Under the pieces are notes generated by a model. The model ran no database searches, was not told the origin of the DNA, and worked only from the letters and a program-made list of their open reading frames with translations. From the NCBI RefSeq assembly GCF_000340215.1, contig NW_006921536.1, positions 5,461,718-5,525,717 on the forward strand: a stretch of DNA of 64,000 nucleotides. The letters are read 5' to 3'. The DNA is from Pseudocercospora fijiensis CIRAD86. Its lineage: Eukaryota > Ascomycota > Dothideomycetes > Mycosphaerellales > Mycosphaerellaceae. This document shows positions 10,999 through 20,859 of the stretch, piece by piece. The translations under genes were made by a program, and so were the position numbers. Each line of letters opens with the position of its first letter. Positions within the stretch are counted from its first letter, which is position 1.

Positions 10999-12267
10999 AT
11001 GCCTTTGTTATCAAACAGAATTCAGGCCGCAGCGGCATCCATCGCAGCAACAGCCAGTATCCTCGGCGCACTATACTATCTCGACATTCCATCATGGGGC
11101 CAGCAAAGAATCAAATCACGCAGAGTCGAACCGAGATGCTATACCACAGACAACCCTCCCAGCCTGACTGCCTTCAAAGCTCTGGTCGAACAGACGACAA
11201 CCAAAGAAACCTACCCCTTAGCAAAGACCATCGAAAACAACATCCCAATCTACGACTGCACAGCCTTCGACCTCAACGACTCCACTCTCATCGACCACCT
11301 CCAAGACGAACTCTACCACATCCTCACCTCCGGCCCCGGCGTCTACATCCTCAAACACTTCTTCCCCTCCGCCCGAACCATCTCCCTCGCCAACACCACC
11401 TTCTCCACAATCCTCTCCTCCACACCAGCACGAGGCGACCACTTCGCCCGCACCCCCGGCACCAACTCCCGCCTCTGGAACTCTTTCACCAAACACTGCC
11501 TCTCCCACCCCCAAAATTTCTTCGAATACTACTCCAACCCTTGGTTCCGCATCGTTGCGGAAGCCCATCTCGGCCCGAACTTCCGCATCACCGCGCAACT
11601 CAACATCGTGCATCCGGGCTCTGAAGCGCAGATTCCGCATCGGGACTATCATCTCGGCTTCCCGAGTCTGGAGCAATGCGCCGAGTTCCCGAAAGCGAGC
11701 CATCAGGTTTCGGCCGTTTTGACCCTGCAAGGTGCGGTGGCGCACACGGATATGCCGCTGGAATCCGGTCCCACGAGGTTTGTCCCTTACTCGCAACTCT
11801 TCCCCGAAGCGTTTGTTTCCACGCATTTCTCCGACTTCCAAACTTATTTTCTTGACAACTACGTCTCCCTCCCTTTGGCTGCCGGCGACGCCCTTTTCTT
11901 CTCCCCCGCTATCTTCCATTCTGCCGGTTCCAACACTACCTCGCACATCTCCCGTTCTGCAAATCTTTTCCAGATCTCTTCGGCGTTTGGGAAGGCTATG
12001 GAGATCGTTGAGACTTTGCCTTTGATTGAGGCGACGTATGAGGTTTTGGAGGAGAGATATCGGTGCGAGGGGTTCTCGTGCGAGGTGGAGGCTTTTGTTC
12101 ATGCGGTTGCGGAGGGGTATGGGTTTCCGACGGATTTGGATCGGAATTCGCCCGGGAACGAAAGGGGGAGTGAGCAGGGGGTTTTGAGGAGGGGGTTGCG
12201 AGAGGGGTGGGGGAGGGAGAGGGTTTTGAGGGAGATAAGGGGGATGAGGGGGGAGGGGGAGGGGTGA
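10999..12267 (+). CDS. Phytanoyl-CoA dioxygenase (PhyH)-like Fe(II)/2-oxoglutarate oxygenase
   Basis: Single exon of 422 residues starting MPLLSNRIQAAAASI. The frame extends upstream but this is the first credible ATG. The double-stranded beta-helix metal site is visible: His214-x-Asp216 (PHRDYHLGF), distal His307 (FFSPAIFHSAG) and Arg319 for 2-oxoglutarate (HISRSANLF). Expected chemistry is hydroxylation of a small molecule with Fe(II), 2-oxoglutarate and O2. The substrate is unknown. Residues 10-30 form an Ala-rich hydrophobic stretch that could be a membrane anchor or organelle-targeting segment. The C-terminal tail is Gly/Arg/Glu-rich with very G-rich codons. It converges with the GH5 gene. 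Confidence 0.88.
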   Translation: MPLLSNRIQAAAASIAATASILGALYYLDIPSWGQQRIKSRRVEPRCYTTDNPPSLTAFKALVEQTTTKETYPLAKTIENNIPIYDCTAFDLNDSTLIDHLQDELYHILTSGPGVYILKHFFPSARTISLANTTFSTILSSTPARGDHFARTPGTNSRLWNSFTKHCLSHPQNFFEYYSNPWFRIVAEAHLGPNFRITAQLNIVHPGSEAQIPHRDYHLGFPSLEQCAEFPKASHQVSAVLTLQGAVAHTDMPLESGPTRFVPYSQLFPEAFVSTHFSDFQTYFLDNYVSLPLAAGDALFFSPAIFHSAGSNTTSHISRSANLFQISSAFGKAMEIVETLPLIEATYEVLEERYRCEGFSCEVEAFVHAVAEGYGFPTDLDRNSPGNERGSEQGVLRRGLREGWGRERVLREIRGMRGEGEG

Positions 12268-12684
12268 GAGTGAGGGTGGTTTGATGGGGTTCGGGTGGAG
12301 GATGGAGATTTTGTAAGGGGGATTTTGCGAACTAGGATATGATTTCCCTAGGAGTTTGTCTAGGAATGAATCTGGCGTGGAACGAGATGTAACCTCGCGA
12401 TTGCGTATTTGACTGGAGGCCTGGAGATGGACGTGTTTGAGACGACGGTGAGGGATGGGGAGGTTGGGAAGGAGGATAGTAAGGGTATCCGGTGAAAGTC
12501 AAAAAAGGGGCGGGAGGAATTGGGCTTCGCTGCGATGTTTGACGCCGTCGAGGATGGGGTTTCTGCGATAGTGGTTGGCTCAGCATAGAGCGAGTGCGCA
12601 GACGAGCGATGCAATCTTTCAACGTTCCTCGAACGCGAGCTTCATCACGCCACCTTATCAGTAGCACCATTCCGCAATCCAAAT
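12268..12684. other. Convergent intergenic region
   Basis: Lies between the stop of the plus-strand dioxygenase and the stop of the minus-strand GH5 gene, so it should hold two terminators. The first ~60 bp are strongly G-rich on the plus strand. No gene-like frame or RNA gene was recognised. Confidence 0.5.
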
Positions 12685-14142
12685 CTACATGTGCGACCCA
12701 AACATAGCAGCCACCCAAGGTTTCCACCACTTCTCAATCCCCTCCGGAAACTGCCATCCATTCCACTCATAATTCGAAAGCGCCCAAGTATCAGGCACAC
12801 CCTGCCCTCCCTCTCTGATTCGATAAGAACCCGCCAAGGACCACATAGCCCACGAGATCCCATGCTGGGTGGTGAAATTTCTGATGCAGCCTTGCAGCGT
12901 ATCATTGAAAAGAGTCTCGTCCTGAGACCAGCCGAATTCCGTCATCACGACGGGAGTCACGCGAACGGGTTTCATGCAGGCTCCTGTGATGTTGCATGCG
13001 GCGGGGGGATCGATTCCAAGCGCGTTGTAGCCGTTTTGGTATAGCTGTGCTTGGGTGATTGCGCAGTTGTCGGTGTCTTGATCTTCGGACATGGAGTACA
13101 TGTGAAGTTCGTAGAAGACTTTGTCCGCCCAAGGGTGGGCGTCGAGGTCGAACACTATGGGTTCTCGCGTGTATCCGTCGCGAATGGCGTCGCATTTGTA
13201 GCACGGTGCGGTGTTGAGGTTGAGGCCGGATGCAAGTGCTGACAGGTCTTGGTCGAACTGCATGCCGGACCAGCTGATGAGGATGTCGGGATTGGTTTGA
13301 TAAATGGCATCTGTCGCCGCGGTGCTGTTGCCCACGAGATTGACCCAGTTGTAACCATAGTTGATGGTTGGGTCGGTCAGGTTGATGTTGCGTCGAAACT
13401 CATTTCGTAACGACATTGATACGACGTTCGGGTGCTTCTTTGCCCATTCCGCGGTATGCTGCAAGCCTCGATGCCAGTTCTTGACTGGGAAGTTATAGTC
13501 ATCGAACCACGCGTTTCCGTCTGTCTTAGAACAGCACCTAGCCCTTATGTCAGCTCCACAAAATGTCATGTCATCTCCAACTTACCACTGCGCCTTCCCA
13601 ACATGCACATCCGGATGAATATACATCTCCCTCTTCGCCGCCTCCTCAGCAATCCTATCCCAAACCTCAAATCTCGTCGTCTCCTTCGACCAACCCGCAT
13701 TCTTCGCCACCATTTCCTTCGCCACCTTCGTCCCATTCTCATACCCAAGAGCATTAATCATCGCAATCTCCAATCCCACATCCGCTCCACCTCGCTCGTA
13801 AATCTGATCCACCATCTCAATCGCATACGTCAACCGAATGAAATTAAATCCCACGCTTTTCACCAGGTCCAGGATCTCGCCGACGCTGGAGAACTCGAGA
13901 CCTTCGGGAACCATCGTCTCGCCGCTTCCGGGCCAATTGACTCCAACCCAGGTCACGGCTTCGCCTTTCGAGTTGATGATATCGCGGCCTTGGGTCGAGA
14001 AAGGTCCATACGGCCAGGCGGATGGGCTCACGATTTCTCGTCTGGAAAACTTCGGACTCCAGCCCTCATCTGTGCCGAACGAGACGCTGCTGGCGGCCGT
14101 CAAGCCAGCCAGCAAGGCTGTTGTGAGCTTCATCCTGTCCAC
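12685..14142 (-). CDS. Secreted glycoside hydrolase family 5 (cellulase fold) enzyme
   Basis: Two exons, 14142-13586 and 13537-12685, joined over a 48-bp GTAAGT..GCTAG intron (13538-13585), give 469 residues. The N-terminus MDRMKLTTALLAGLTAASS is a signal peptide; MKLTT, three codons on, is an alternative start. GH5 marks are GVNWPGSGE near residue 70, the acid/base Glu near 232 in SMSLRNEFR, ELHMYS near 330 and the nucleophile near 386 in VMTEFGWSQ, followed by MWSLAGSY. Several N-x-S/T sites and paired Cys fit a secreted protein. Expected role: retaining hydrolysis of beta-linked polysaccharide outside the cell. The exact substrate cannot be assigned. It lies tandem with the small secreted protein gene on the same strand. 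Confidence 0.9.
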
Positions 14143-15039
14143 GTGGTATCCTGGGATGTCTGGTCAGATCCAGAGGATTTATTTAAAACCCTCTTGCGGC
14201 CCTGCCTGATAATAAGAGTTTCGGTAACTATGTAGAATATGCGGAGTCCTCCTGGCCGGCTCCACCTCTTTCATTGCTGGCTTTCTCGTATCATTCTTAT
14301 TGCTGCCCGGGAAATCTGCTGTTCCCACCAGTCATTGTGTGAGGGGAGGAGGCAAACTTATCCGACGCACGGCTAATGGTATGCTTGGCGAGAGGAGCAG
14401 AGTTGCTCGCTCCGATGCGGACCGAGAGCGGCAATGATGAATGCTTACACTGTCAGTGTTGAGACATCTTGCTGCTGAGCGACCGTAACTTATCATAACT
14501 CCAACCTTTGATGTCTTCTGTAGATGCATGCTGATGAGTTCACATAATCATGCAGTTGGGGAATGGCGACAGCATGCTATCGTACCGATTCCCTCGCATG
14601 GCTTCGACACAGATAGTCTGGCTTTGAGAGAGAATGGGGTTTCGCGTTGTTCAGATAAGTATTTTATTGTTGGCGGGAGACCAGAAGTGCTTCGATTTGC
14701 AAATCCTGTTTGATTTCGAATCGCAGAAAACTTCTAACAGCTCGTACGTACAACTAAACCGCAGTCTCACATTTCGCAAGCAGCAGATGAGAGTGCGTCG
14801 TGGGTCTCCGGGCAGACGAAGAACGCAAGCTCAAAACAGCTCGTATGCAGCGACATATATACCCGCTACCACTGCAAAGCTGCGATCATTTATGACAAGA
14901 TGAAGAACGGGCAGTTCGGATACGAAACATCGGACTTGAAGGGAGTAAGTAAACATGTCATCCCTCACGAGCCGTAATTTCTCAAACCGACTGGCCCTAC
15001 CCGACAGTATATTAACGACCCGCGACCTCCCATCATCTA
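14143..15039. other. Intergenic region upstream of the GH5 gene
   Basis: About 900 bp between the minus-strand small secreted protein gene (stop at 15040) and the GH5 start. It holds the GH5 promoter and the other gene's terminator. Normal CA/TG content shows it is not RIPed. Only short overlapping frames are present, none protein-like. Confidence 0.5.
14178..14190 (-). promoter_or_regulatory. TATA-like element upstream of the GH5 gene
   Basis: On the minus strand TTTTAAATAAATC lies 36-48 bp upstream of the ATG at 14142, an AT-rich island in GC-rich surroundings. Positional inference only. Confidence 0.35.
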
Positions 15040-15567
15040 TCAACACTTAACCCCCTGCCCATTCGGATCCTTACAATCATTACAAAAAATCCTCGCCTCG
15101 AAAAACTCCCCCTTCTCATCCTTACTCCCCGTCTGAAACGAATACACCAAATCTTTATCCGGATCGTTGAACTTCTTCGCCTGCCCCTTCGGATTCTTAT
15201 ACTTCAAAACATTGACGAGCACGCCGCCGTCCGTAATGTCGGGGTCCCAGTGTACATCGAGCTCGACGGCCCTCTCGGGCGGGCTACATTTCACCGCCCA
15301 GGAGTTGTCTTCGTAGGGCTTCAGGTCGACGCCGGAGCAGAAGGAGTCTTTGAGGACGTCCACGACGAAGTTGTTGTTCGTGTCGTCCCAGAGGTATAGG
15401 TCTAGACGCTGGTCGCGGGTCGTGTCGCCGCTCTGTTGATTGTTGGCGATTTTTATGGCGTCTTCGGCGGAGCTGGCGGTTCGGGGGCCGTTGTGGAGGG
15501 TGGCGTTGAAGAGAATGCAGCCGAGAGCGGATGGGAGGAAGGTGGTGGCTAAGAGGATGCCGCGCAT
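15040..15567 (-). CDS. Small secreted cysteine-containing protein, candidate effector
   Basis: 175 residues from the ATG at 15567; the frame runs further upstream but this Met directly precedes a signal peptide (MRGILLATTFLPSALGC). The mature part of about 158 residues is acidic and hydrophilic, with five or six Cys: one at the predicted cleavage point, then FCSG, VKCSPP, a C-x2-C pair IFCNDC, and a C-terminal Cys. It contains the strand-like segment RLDLYLWDD. No family was recognised. A single-exon, secreted, Cys-containing gene under 200 residues, about 570 bp from RIPed repeats, matches the profile of a fungal effector candidate, but any host-directed role is inference. Confidence 0.7.
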   Translation of the reverse strand: MRGILLATTFLPSALGCILFNATLHNGPRTASSAEDAIKIANNQQSGDTTRDQRLDLYLWDDTNNNFVVDVLKDSFCSGVDLKPYEDNSWAVKCSPPERAVELDVHWDPDITDGGVLVNVLKYKNPKGQAKKFNDPDKDLVYSFQTGSKDEKGEFFEARIFCNDCKDPNGQGVKC

Positions 15568-16140
15568 CTTGATTCGAGGGGAAGATGGTGCTTGCTGGTT
15601 GATGCGTGTGGGACGGTCGATCGAGGCGAAGGGTGTGGTGTGCGCTTCGATGGCTCTACTCCTAGTTATTGTAGTCGCTCGATGGACCGTGTTGCCCGAG
15701 CGCATCCGGCATGCCTGGCATCATACCAGGGCACACGCGGTCTGGTTTGAAGGTAGTTTCCCAATGCGGCTGCAATTGAGTTCTGGATTGTGTTGGCCCT
15801 GTTGGGACCAAGCCCGTCTGGACAGGACGACCTTGTCGAGCAGCTCGAGCTCATTCCGGCATTGGTGATTGTCTTTCATAGGTGATCATGATTCACGAGT
15901 TTCGGTGTCGATCGATCTACCGCCCGGGCGATTGGAGAAGATCTGGTTCAACAACAATGACAGTGATGAGTAACAACACAGAGCTAGGCTTTCATACGAG
16001 GAAGCTGCAAGCAAGACTGTTGGTTTGGCGCACCAGCAGCAGACCAACAACGCTATGTGCGAAGTAGTGTGTCTCACTTGCCAGGCAGGGTTCGAGGTGT
16101 ATAATAATATGCCGAAGACATCTAGGACTGGTCTCCGGGT
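15568..16140. other. Upstream region of the small secreted protein gene
   Basis: Non-RIPed sequence between the gene start and piggyBac copy 2. Frames overlapping it look spurious. CA/TG content drops after about 16140, where GATCCCCTTAACGAAG marks the probable left end of the transposon. Confidence 0.45.
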
Positions 16141-19100
16141 GATCCCCTTAACGAAGTCCGTGGTTAAGTCCGTCGAACACCCACCCTAGTAGTCCCCTTG
16201 TTAGGTTCCACTTTCTATGCTAAATCCGGTGTAGCTCTATACAAACCTGCATTACTACTCGAATAGCGATACTATCCGATTAGGTCTCGGATTTAGCCGT
16301 AGTAGAGCTTAGGGTTAAGAAGCCGACACCTTTACGAGTCGTCCCCTAGTAAAGGTTTTATAGCAAACCTTAGTAAGTAAAGAAGAAGGTATAGAAGAAG
16401 GCATAATAGAGGCGCTAAGCACGCTACCGAGACAGGTATATAGACAAATAGACTATAGATTAAGACCTTCTAATACTAATTAGCTACTACTAATAACCGA
16501 GTCTTAGTTATCTCGTATACGCCGTCGACTAAGGCGCTATAAGCTTAGTAAAGATACACTTTAAGCCCTTCTCGAGCCGCCGAGTCTACTTAAGAAGTAG
16601 TTTAATATTAGTCTACTTATAGCGAAGGTTAACCGTCTCGCGGAGGTAGTAAGGGACTTAAGGGTAGACGTAAACCTTCTATAGAAGGAGGTTAAGAAGT
16701 CGCTAGTAGTAGCTAGCTCCGCCGAAGAAGGCTCTCGAAGTAAGGTAATAGTTATTAAAAGGGCGGAGTTTAAGGCACTTTAGCGCTAGGTAAACTAACT
16801 AGAAGAGACTATTGCCGAGCTCGTAAAGTCGTAGTACGCCTTAAGTATTAGCTATAAAGCTAATCTATAGGCAATAGCGACTATAGTTAATCGCTAGAGG
16901 TTAAAGCGCTAGTAGGTACTAAATCTAGCTTTAGGCTCTCGAAGAAGGTATAGAGATTAGGCTAGTTATACTATATTATATTATATACCTTATATAAGGC
17001 GATAGGTCTATAATATAAGTAGGCGTAAGTTATATAGTACTTATCGTTCTTGTTAGTAGGCTAGTGTTTAAACCCCTAAGCGGTCCTTACGTACTTATAT
17101 AGGTAGTAACGTTAGCGTCGTAGAACAGCCTTCTAGTTATATATAGCGTTACTACTACGAGCGAGGCGACGAGCTTCTTCGGCTATAGGAAGACTATTAC
17201 CCTTCTTAATCTAATAGCGACGAGATCGAGAGCCGCTCGTATTATAGGTATAATCTAAAACAAATTAGCTATAGCTTCGAGGCCGTAGCGGAGTTAGAGT
17301 ACGCTATGCCCTTAAAGCCGCCTTTATAGCCTGTTTCTCGTTAATCTCTTACTAACCGAGTTAGACTATTTGCTACGCTAGTACTATACGGAAGTCGCGT
17401 TAGTAAGTAAACTGTTAGTCCTTTGTCTACTGCTTATTACCTCGTAGAAGGATAAATAAGTTAATAACTAAAGCGTCGAGTAGGAAGTAGAACAAGGGGT
17501 ACTAACCCTTCCGTAACTTATACTATATCGAGCAATAATAGCGCAACTAGTTATAAATATTAACGCTACCTATATAGTTATTATATAGGGCAGCAATCTC
17601 TAGTAGAAGCATCTCTTGTTTGCCGTCGGTTATCTAATAAGGTCTTACGTACTTATCGATATAGGCGTTGTTTCTAGCTCGAGGGTATACGCGAAGCCGT
17701 CGTATCCGCTCGAAGGGTCGACAACCTATTATAAGGAACTAGACGAGGTTCCTATCCTACTAGATTACCGCCGCTATACTATAAATTGCCTTATAAAGTA
17801 GTATATCGTAGGGAAACCGGGTCGTCTTGCGATTAAGACCTAGGTATATAGATTTCTACCTTATACTATCTTTTTTTAAAGTCCCTAGTTTCTCGAAGGT
17901 TTTGCCTCGCTACGGCTACGAGAGTAAGCTAGATCGTACCGTTCTAGTCGCCGCAATACCGAGATATCGTAAGACTGCGAATAATAGTACGTTATTAAAT
18001 AGATTGTCTATAAAAATATAGTAGAAGTATTATAGGAATAGAAGTTATAAGATTAGTTAAAGGATAGCCTACTAAAGCGAGCTTAGTTTAGCGCTTAGCG
18101 AGACGGTAGGCGATACGATTAGGCTTTCGGTTAGTTCGGAAGTGCGGTCCGCGCGGGCCGCGCTTATATAACTTTCCTTCCTTATATTCTAAACTAAATA
18201 TAATCTAGTGTTCTTACTATAACTAACACCTCCTAGACCTCGTAACTCTCGCTCGCGGCGCTTCTTATTACTCTCTTTATAGCGCTCCTTCGCCTTAGCA
18301 TCCGTAAGAACCTCTAGCGTTACTACTAGGTGCTTAGCGACCGCCGCGGCGATAGAATCCGGGTCTTTATTAATCTCCTACTTATATACCTTCCGTAGAC
18401 TCGAGAATAGGAAGGAATATAGGTACCTATCCTTATATAGGTATAGGATATAGTATCTAATTGGTATTAGCTTCCCTCGCATTATAATTATATGCCTAGA
18501 TTTACTAGTAAAACGGATTATGCTCTCGTTAATAGATACATTAGTACTAGGTACGACTACCTCGCGGAATTTGCTACGTAAAATGTTAGTAAGAGGTAGG
18601 ATCTACGTCTAGCTAGGTAGGCCTCTTCTACTTAACGAGAGCGCGTTACTCCGGTACTACAAAGTAGCCTTAATCTGTTTGAACCGCTATTTACTTATGT
18701 AACCGATAATAGGATATAATAGCTAGTATCTATCGTCGCGCTAATAATCGGACTTATCGGCTATTTAGATTGCGGACATGTAAATAATAATACCTACGAA
18801 GATCCGTATTATTAGCTTGTCTACCGGCTTCTATAGATAGCCGGAAACGACGATCTTATTACCCTTCTTAAAGTCCGGCTTATTAATAGTATACTCGTTA
18901 GTATAGTTAACGAGTCGGTCTATAACCTTATCGGTCTAGAAGAGTAAGAAGAAGCGATACTAGACGTTATCTAGTAACGACAGGTTACTACTTAGGTCTG
19001 TAGGCAAATTAACCTGCCGCCGGTAAGGGGTGCTAGTTAGTAGCTCGTAGCGACCTTCTATTGTCTCTCCGTCCTTCGGATAACATAGTCCGCCTACCCT

Positions 19101-19583
19101 ACTATCTACCCCTATATCTTCGATCTCTTTATCTCCTTCTACGACTTCCGTAGGCTTACTCTCTACGCCGCTTAGTATAGGCTCTCCTGCCTTCTTAAAT
19201 ACCGGCTCCCTTCCTTTAGTTAGCTAATTAGCATTTAACTTATCCTCGTCTATTAATCTAGCGGACATATCTAGCTAATTGTTATTACTATCGTCGTTAC
19301 AACCCTCTTCTATAAAGGCCTAGAAGCTCGCTATATTGTTATATACTTCTTAGCAGGATTGAGTTTAGAAATACGAAGGCAATTAAGTCGTATATATAGG
19401 CCGATAGCGGCAACAAGGGCTAAGCGCTTAAAGAGGCTTAACGCACCTATAAACGAGGCTAATTGAGGCCTGTTTATTTACCTACAGTCTACCTTCCGAA
19501 AGCTAACTATATAGACACTATAGGGGTTAATCCCTGTTTAACCGACGAACGCCGCTTAGTAACGAGTTATTATAGGGGATTTA
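16141..19583 (-). mobile_element. piggyBac-type DNA transposon, copy 2
   Basis: Second copy, same orientation as 3070-6216. Its right end (ATAGGGGAT) and left end (GATCCCCT) form short inverted termini, so this copy looks near full length (about 3.4 kb). The first ~300 bp (16141-16432) have no counterpart in copy 1. Density of RIP changes is similar to copy 1, but individual sites differ. Confidence 0.72.
16962..18762 (-). pseudogene. piggyBac transposase remnant (copy 2)
   Basis: Counterpart of the copy 1 transposase. Near 18490-18540 (minus strand) it reads SINESIIRFTSKSR: the first catalytic Asp is again Asn, but the following Glu is kept, unlike copy 1. The YIGSIN-type block lies near 17520-17580. 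Stops replace Gln and Trp codons throughout. Confidence 0.72.
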
Positions 19584-20020
19584 CTAAGCGGTTTACTACC
19601 CAAATTGCCTCCCTTTTGCGAACAGCCGAATATAGCCGTACCTTTAAGGCAATGCTACTTACGAACTAGAGCAGCCTTGCTTCTCCGACATCTCCTGCTT
19701 TTATACCCTTGCTCTTACGCCTATAGTTATCTTATCGAGGCTATCGGAGTCTCGATTAGCCTTTGTAGGTTAATAATGTATAGTAGGGTAGTTCTAGCTA
19801 GGTAAGCTATGCGGCCTTTTATAGCAAACCAGGCTAGACTAAGGGCATCGCTATAACGCGTAAGCTTAGTTACATAACAGCACGTAACTTCTTAGTAGGA
19901 GAAGGATTTCTATACTGTATTTTAGACTATAGAATAAGCAGAATATAGGCGATCAATCGAAGCTATATTAAACAGCTAGCAAGGCAGTATTACGTAAGTA
20001 ATCTACTACGCTATACGTAA
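19584..20020 (+). mobile_element. Probable 5' LTR region of the copia element
   Basis: RIP-degraded sequence between the piggyBac end and the copia primer-binding site. By position it should contain the copia 5' LTR. The matching 3' LTR lies outside the window, so its start cannot be fixed. No gene-like frame is present. Confidence 0.4.
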
Positions 20021-20035
20021 TAGTTATAAGCCCGG
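20021..20035 (+). other. Putative copia primer-binding site (initiator-Met half-tRNA type)
   Basis: TAGTTATAAGCCCGG. Reversing two RIP changes gives a core TTATGAGCCC, complementary to the anticodon arm of initiator tRNA-Met (GGGCTCATAA). Priming from a half tRNA-iMet is known for Drosophila copia and yeast Ty5. The site lies immediately upstream of the gag region. Confidence 0.5.
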
Positions 20036-20418
20036 AAATCCGTAGTATTAGAGACTTCTATAGCATAAGATAACAATTAGCAGTCTTAATAGCACTAAAA
20101 TAACTACTACTACTTAATTAAGCTTCTATAAGCGCCTATAAGATTAGTATATTGTTAATAATAGCTCTCTTATCGGCTAGTCGCCTTAGCGGTACTAAAT
20201 ACATTACCCTTCGAGGACTAAACGACTAGGACCGCTAGTTTAAGCAAACTAAGACATATCTTACTAGATACGAGACCTAGATATATACTAATCTATATAC
20301 GAATAAACCTATAGAACTAGTATAACCTATAACCCCTATACTAGACGTAGCGCGTATACTAGTTAACCCTCTATACTAGTAAGGAGTTAAAATAGCTATA
20401 GACATCTATAGGGTCTAG
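20021..20418 (+). mobile_element. Ty1/copia element, segment 1 (leader and start of gag)
   Basis: The gag frame begins near 20150 with YITLRGLND followed by a Trp-to-stop change, a typical copia gag N-terminal block. It is cut at 20418 by element 2, whose CTAG duplication is 20415-20418. Joined to 45038 the frame continues in register. Confidence 0.75.
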
Positions 20419-20697
20419 TAAAGGACGGAAACCAACACTACTACTACTACTTGTAGCAATAGTATAGGCTACCGAGGGTAACATAACCTATAGCAATATA
20501 GGTAGCTATGTTTAGCAAGATAGGATAACGAGACTATCGCTTAGGCTAATAACTAGAGCCCTACAATATAGGCATTGTGGAAGTGTAACATAAACAATAT
20601 GCTATACGAGGTTGATAATCTGTCTACTCTATAGAAGGAGGCCTCTTATATAGGCTCAAAACTAGCCTATAGGTATAGGGCCGGTTACTAGCTAATA
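20419..20697 (-). repeat. 3' LTR of element 2
   Basis: 279 bp, nearly identical to 44755-45033 and, inverted, to 30493-30772 and 42537-42816. Its ends read TATTAG..CTTTA, as expected if TG..CA termini were converted to TA..TA by RIP. Confidence 0.88.
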
Positions 20698-20806
20698 TCC
20701 CTCCCTTTCTTCGTATCTAACTAGATACGTTTTATATTATACGCGCTTAAAACAAACATGTATGCATCCTTAGCGCTCTTAGCTAAGGCTATTCTTAGAA
20801 CTCCGC

Positions 20807-20830
20807 AATAACACCCCCGGGGTAGTATTA
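20807..20830. repeat. GC-cored palindrome 1 (element 2, beyond ORF3)
   Basis: 24-bp interrupted palindrome with core ACACCCCCGGGGTAGT and AT arms. It lies just past the 3' end of ORF3 on the minus strand and mirrors palindrome 9 of element 1. Confidence 0.85.
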
Positions 20831-20859
20831 ATCCTAGATACTATAATTATATAAAAACA

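Noticed and set aside
11218..12102. 294-codon minus-strand frame inside the dioxygenase gene
   Set aside because: Shadow of a GC-rich coding strand. It is Val/Glu/Gly-rich with no motif, while the plus strand shows a full 2OG-oxygenase metal site.
12332..12905. Minus-strand frames at the GH5 3' end and the intergenic region
   Set aside because: Low-complexity Pro/Ser-rich translation overlapping the GH5 C-terminus in another frame. No start context or homology.
13432..14235. 267-codon plus-strand frame across the GH5 gene
   Set aside because: Antisense shadow that runs through the GH5 intron. Composition is Leu/Arg/His-rich and not protein-like.
15440..15868. 142-codon plus-strand frame opposite the small secreted protein
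   Set aside because: Antisense to the signal peptide region. No motif recognised.
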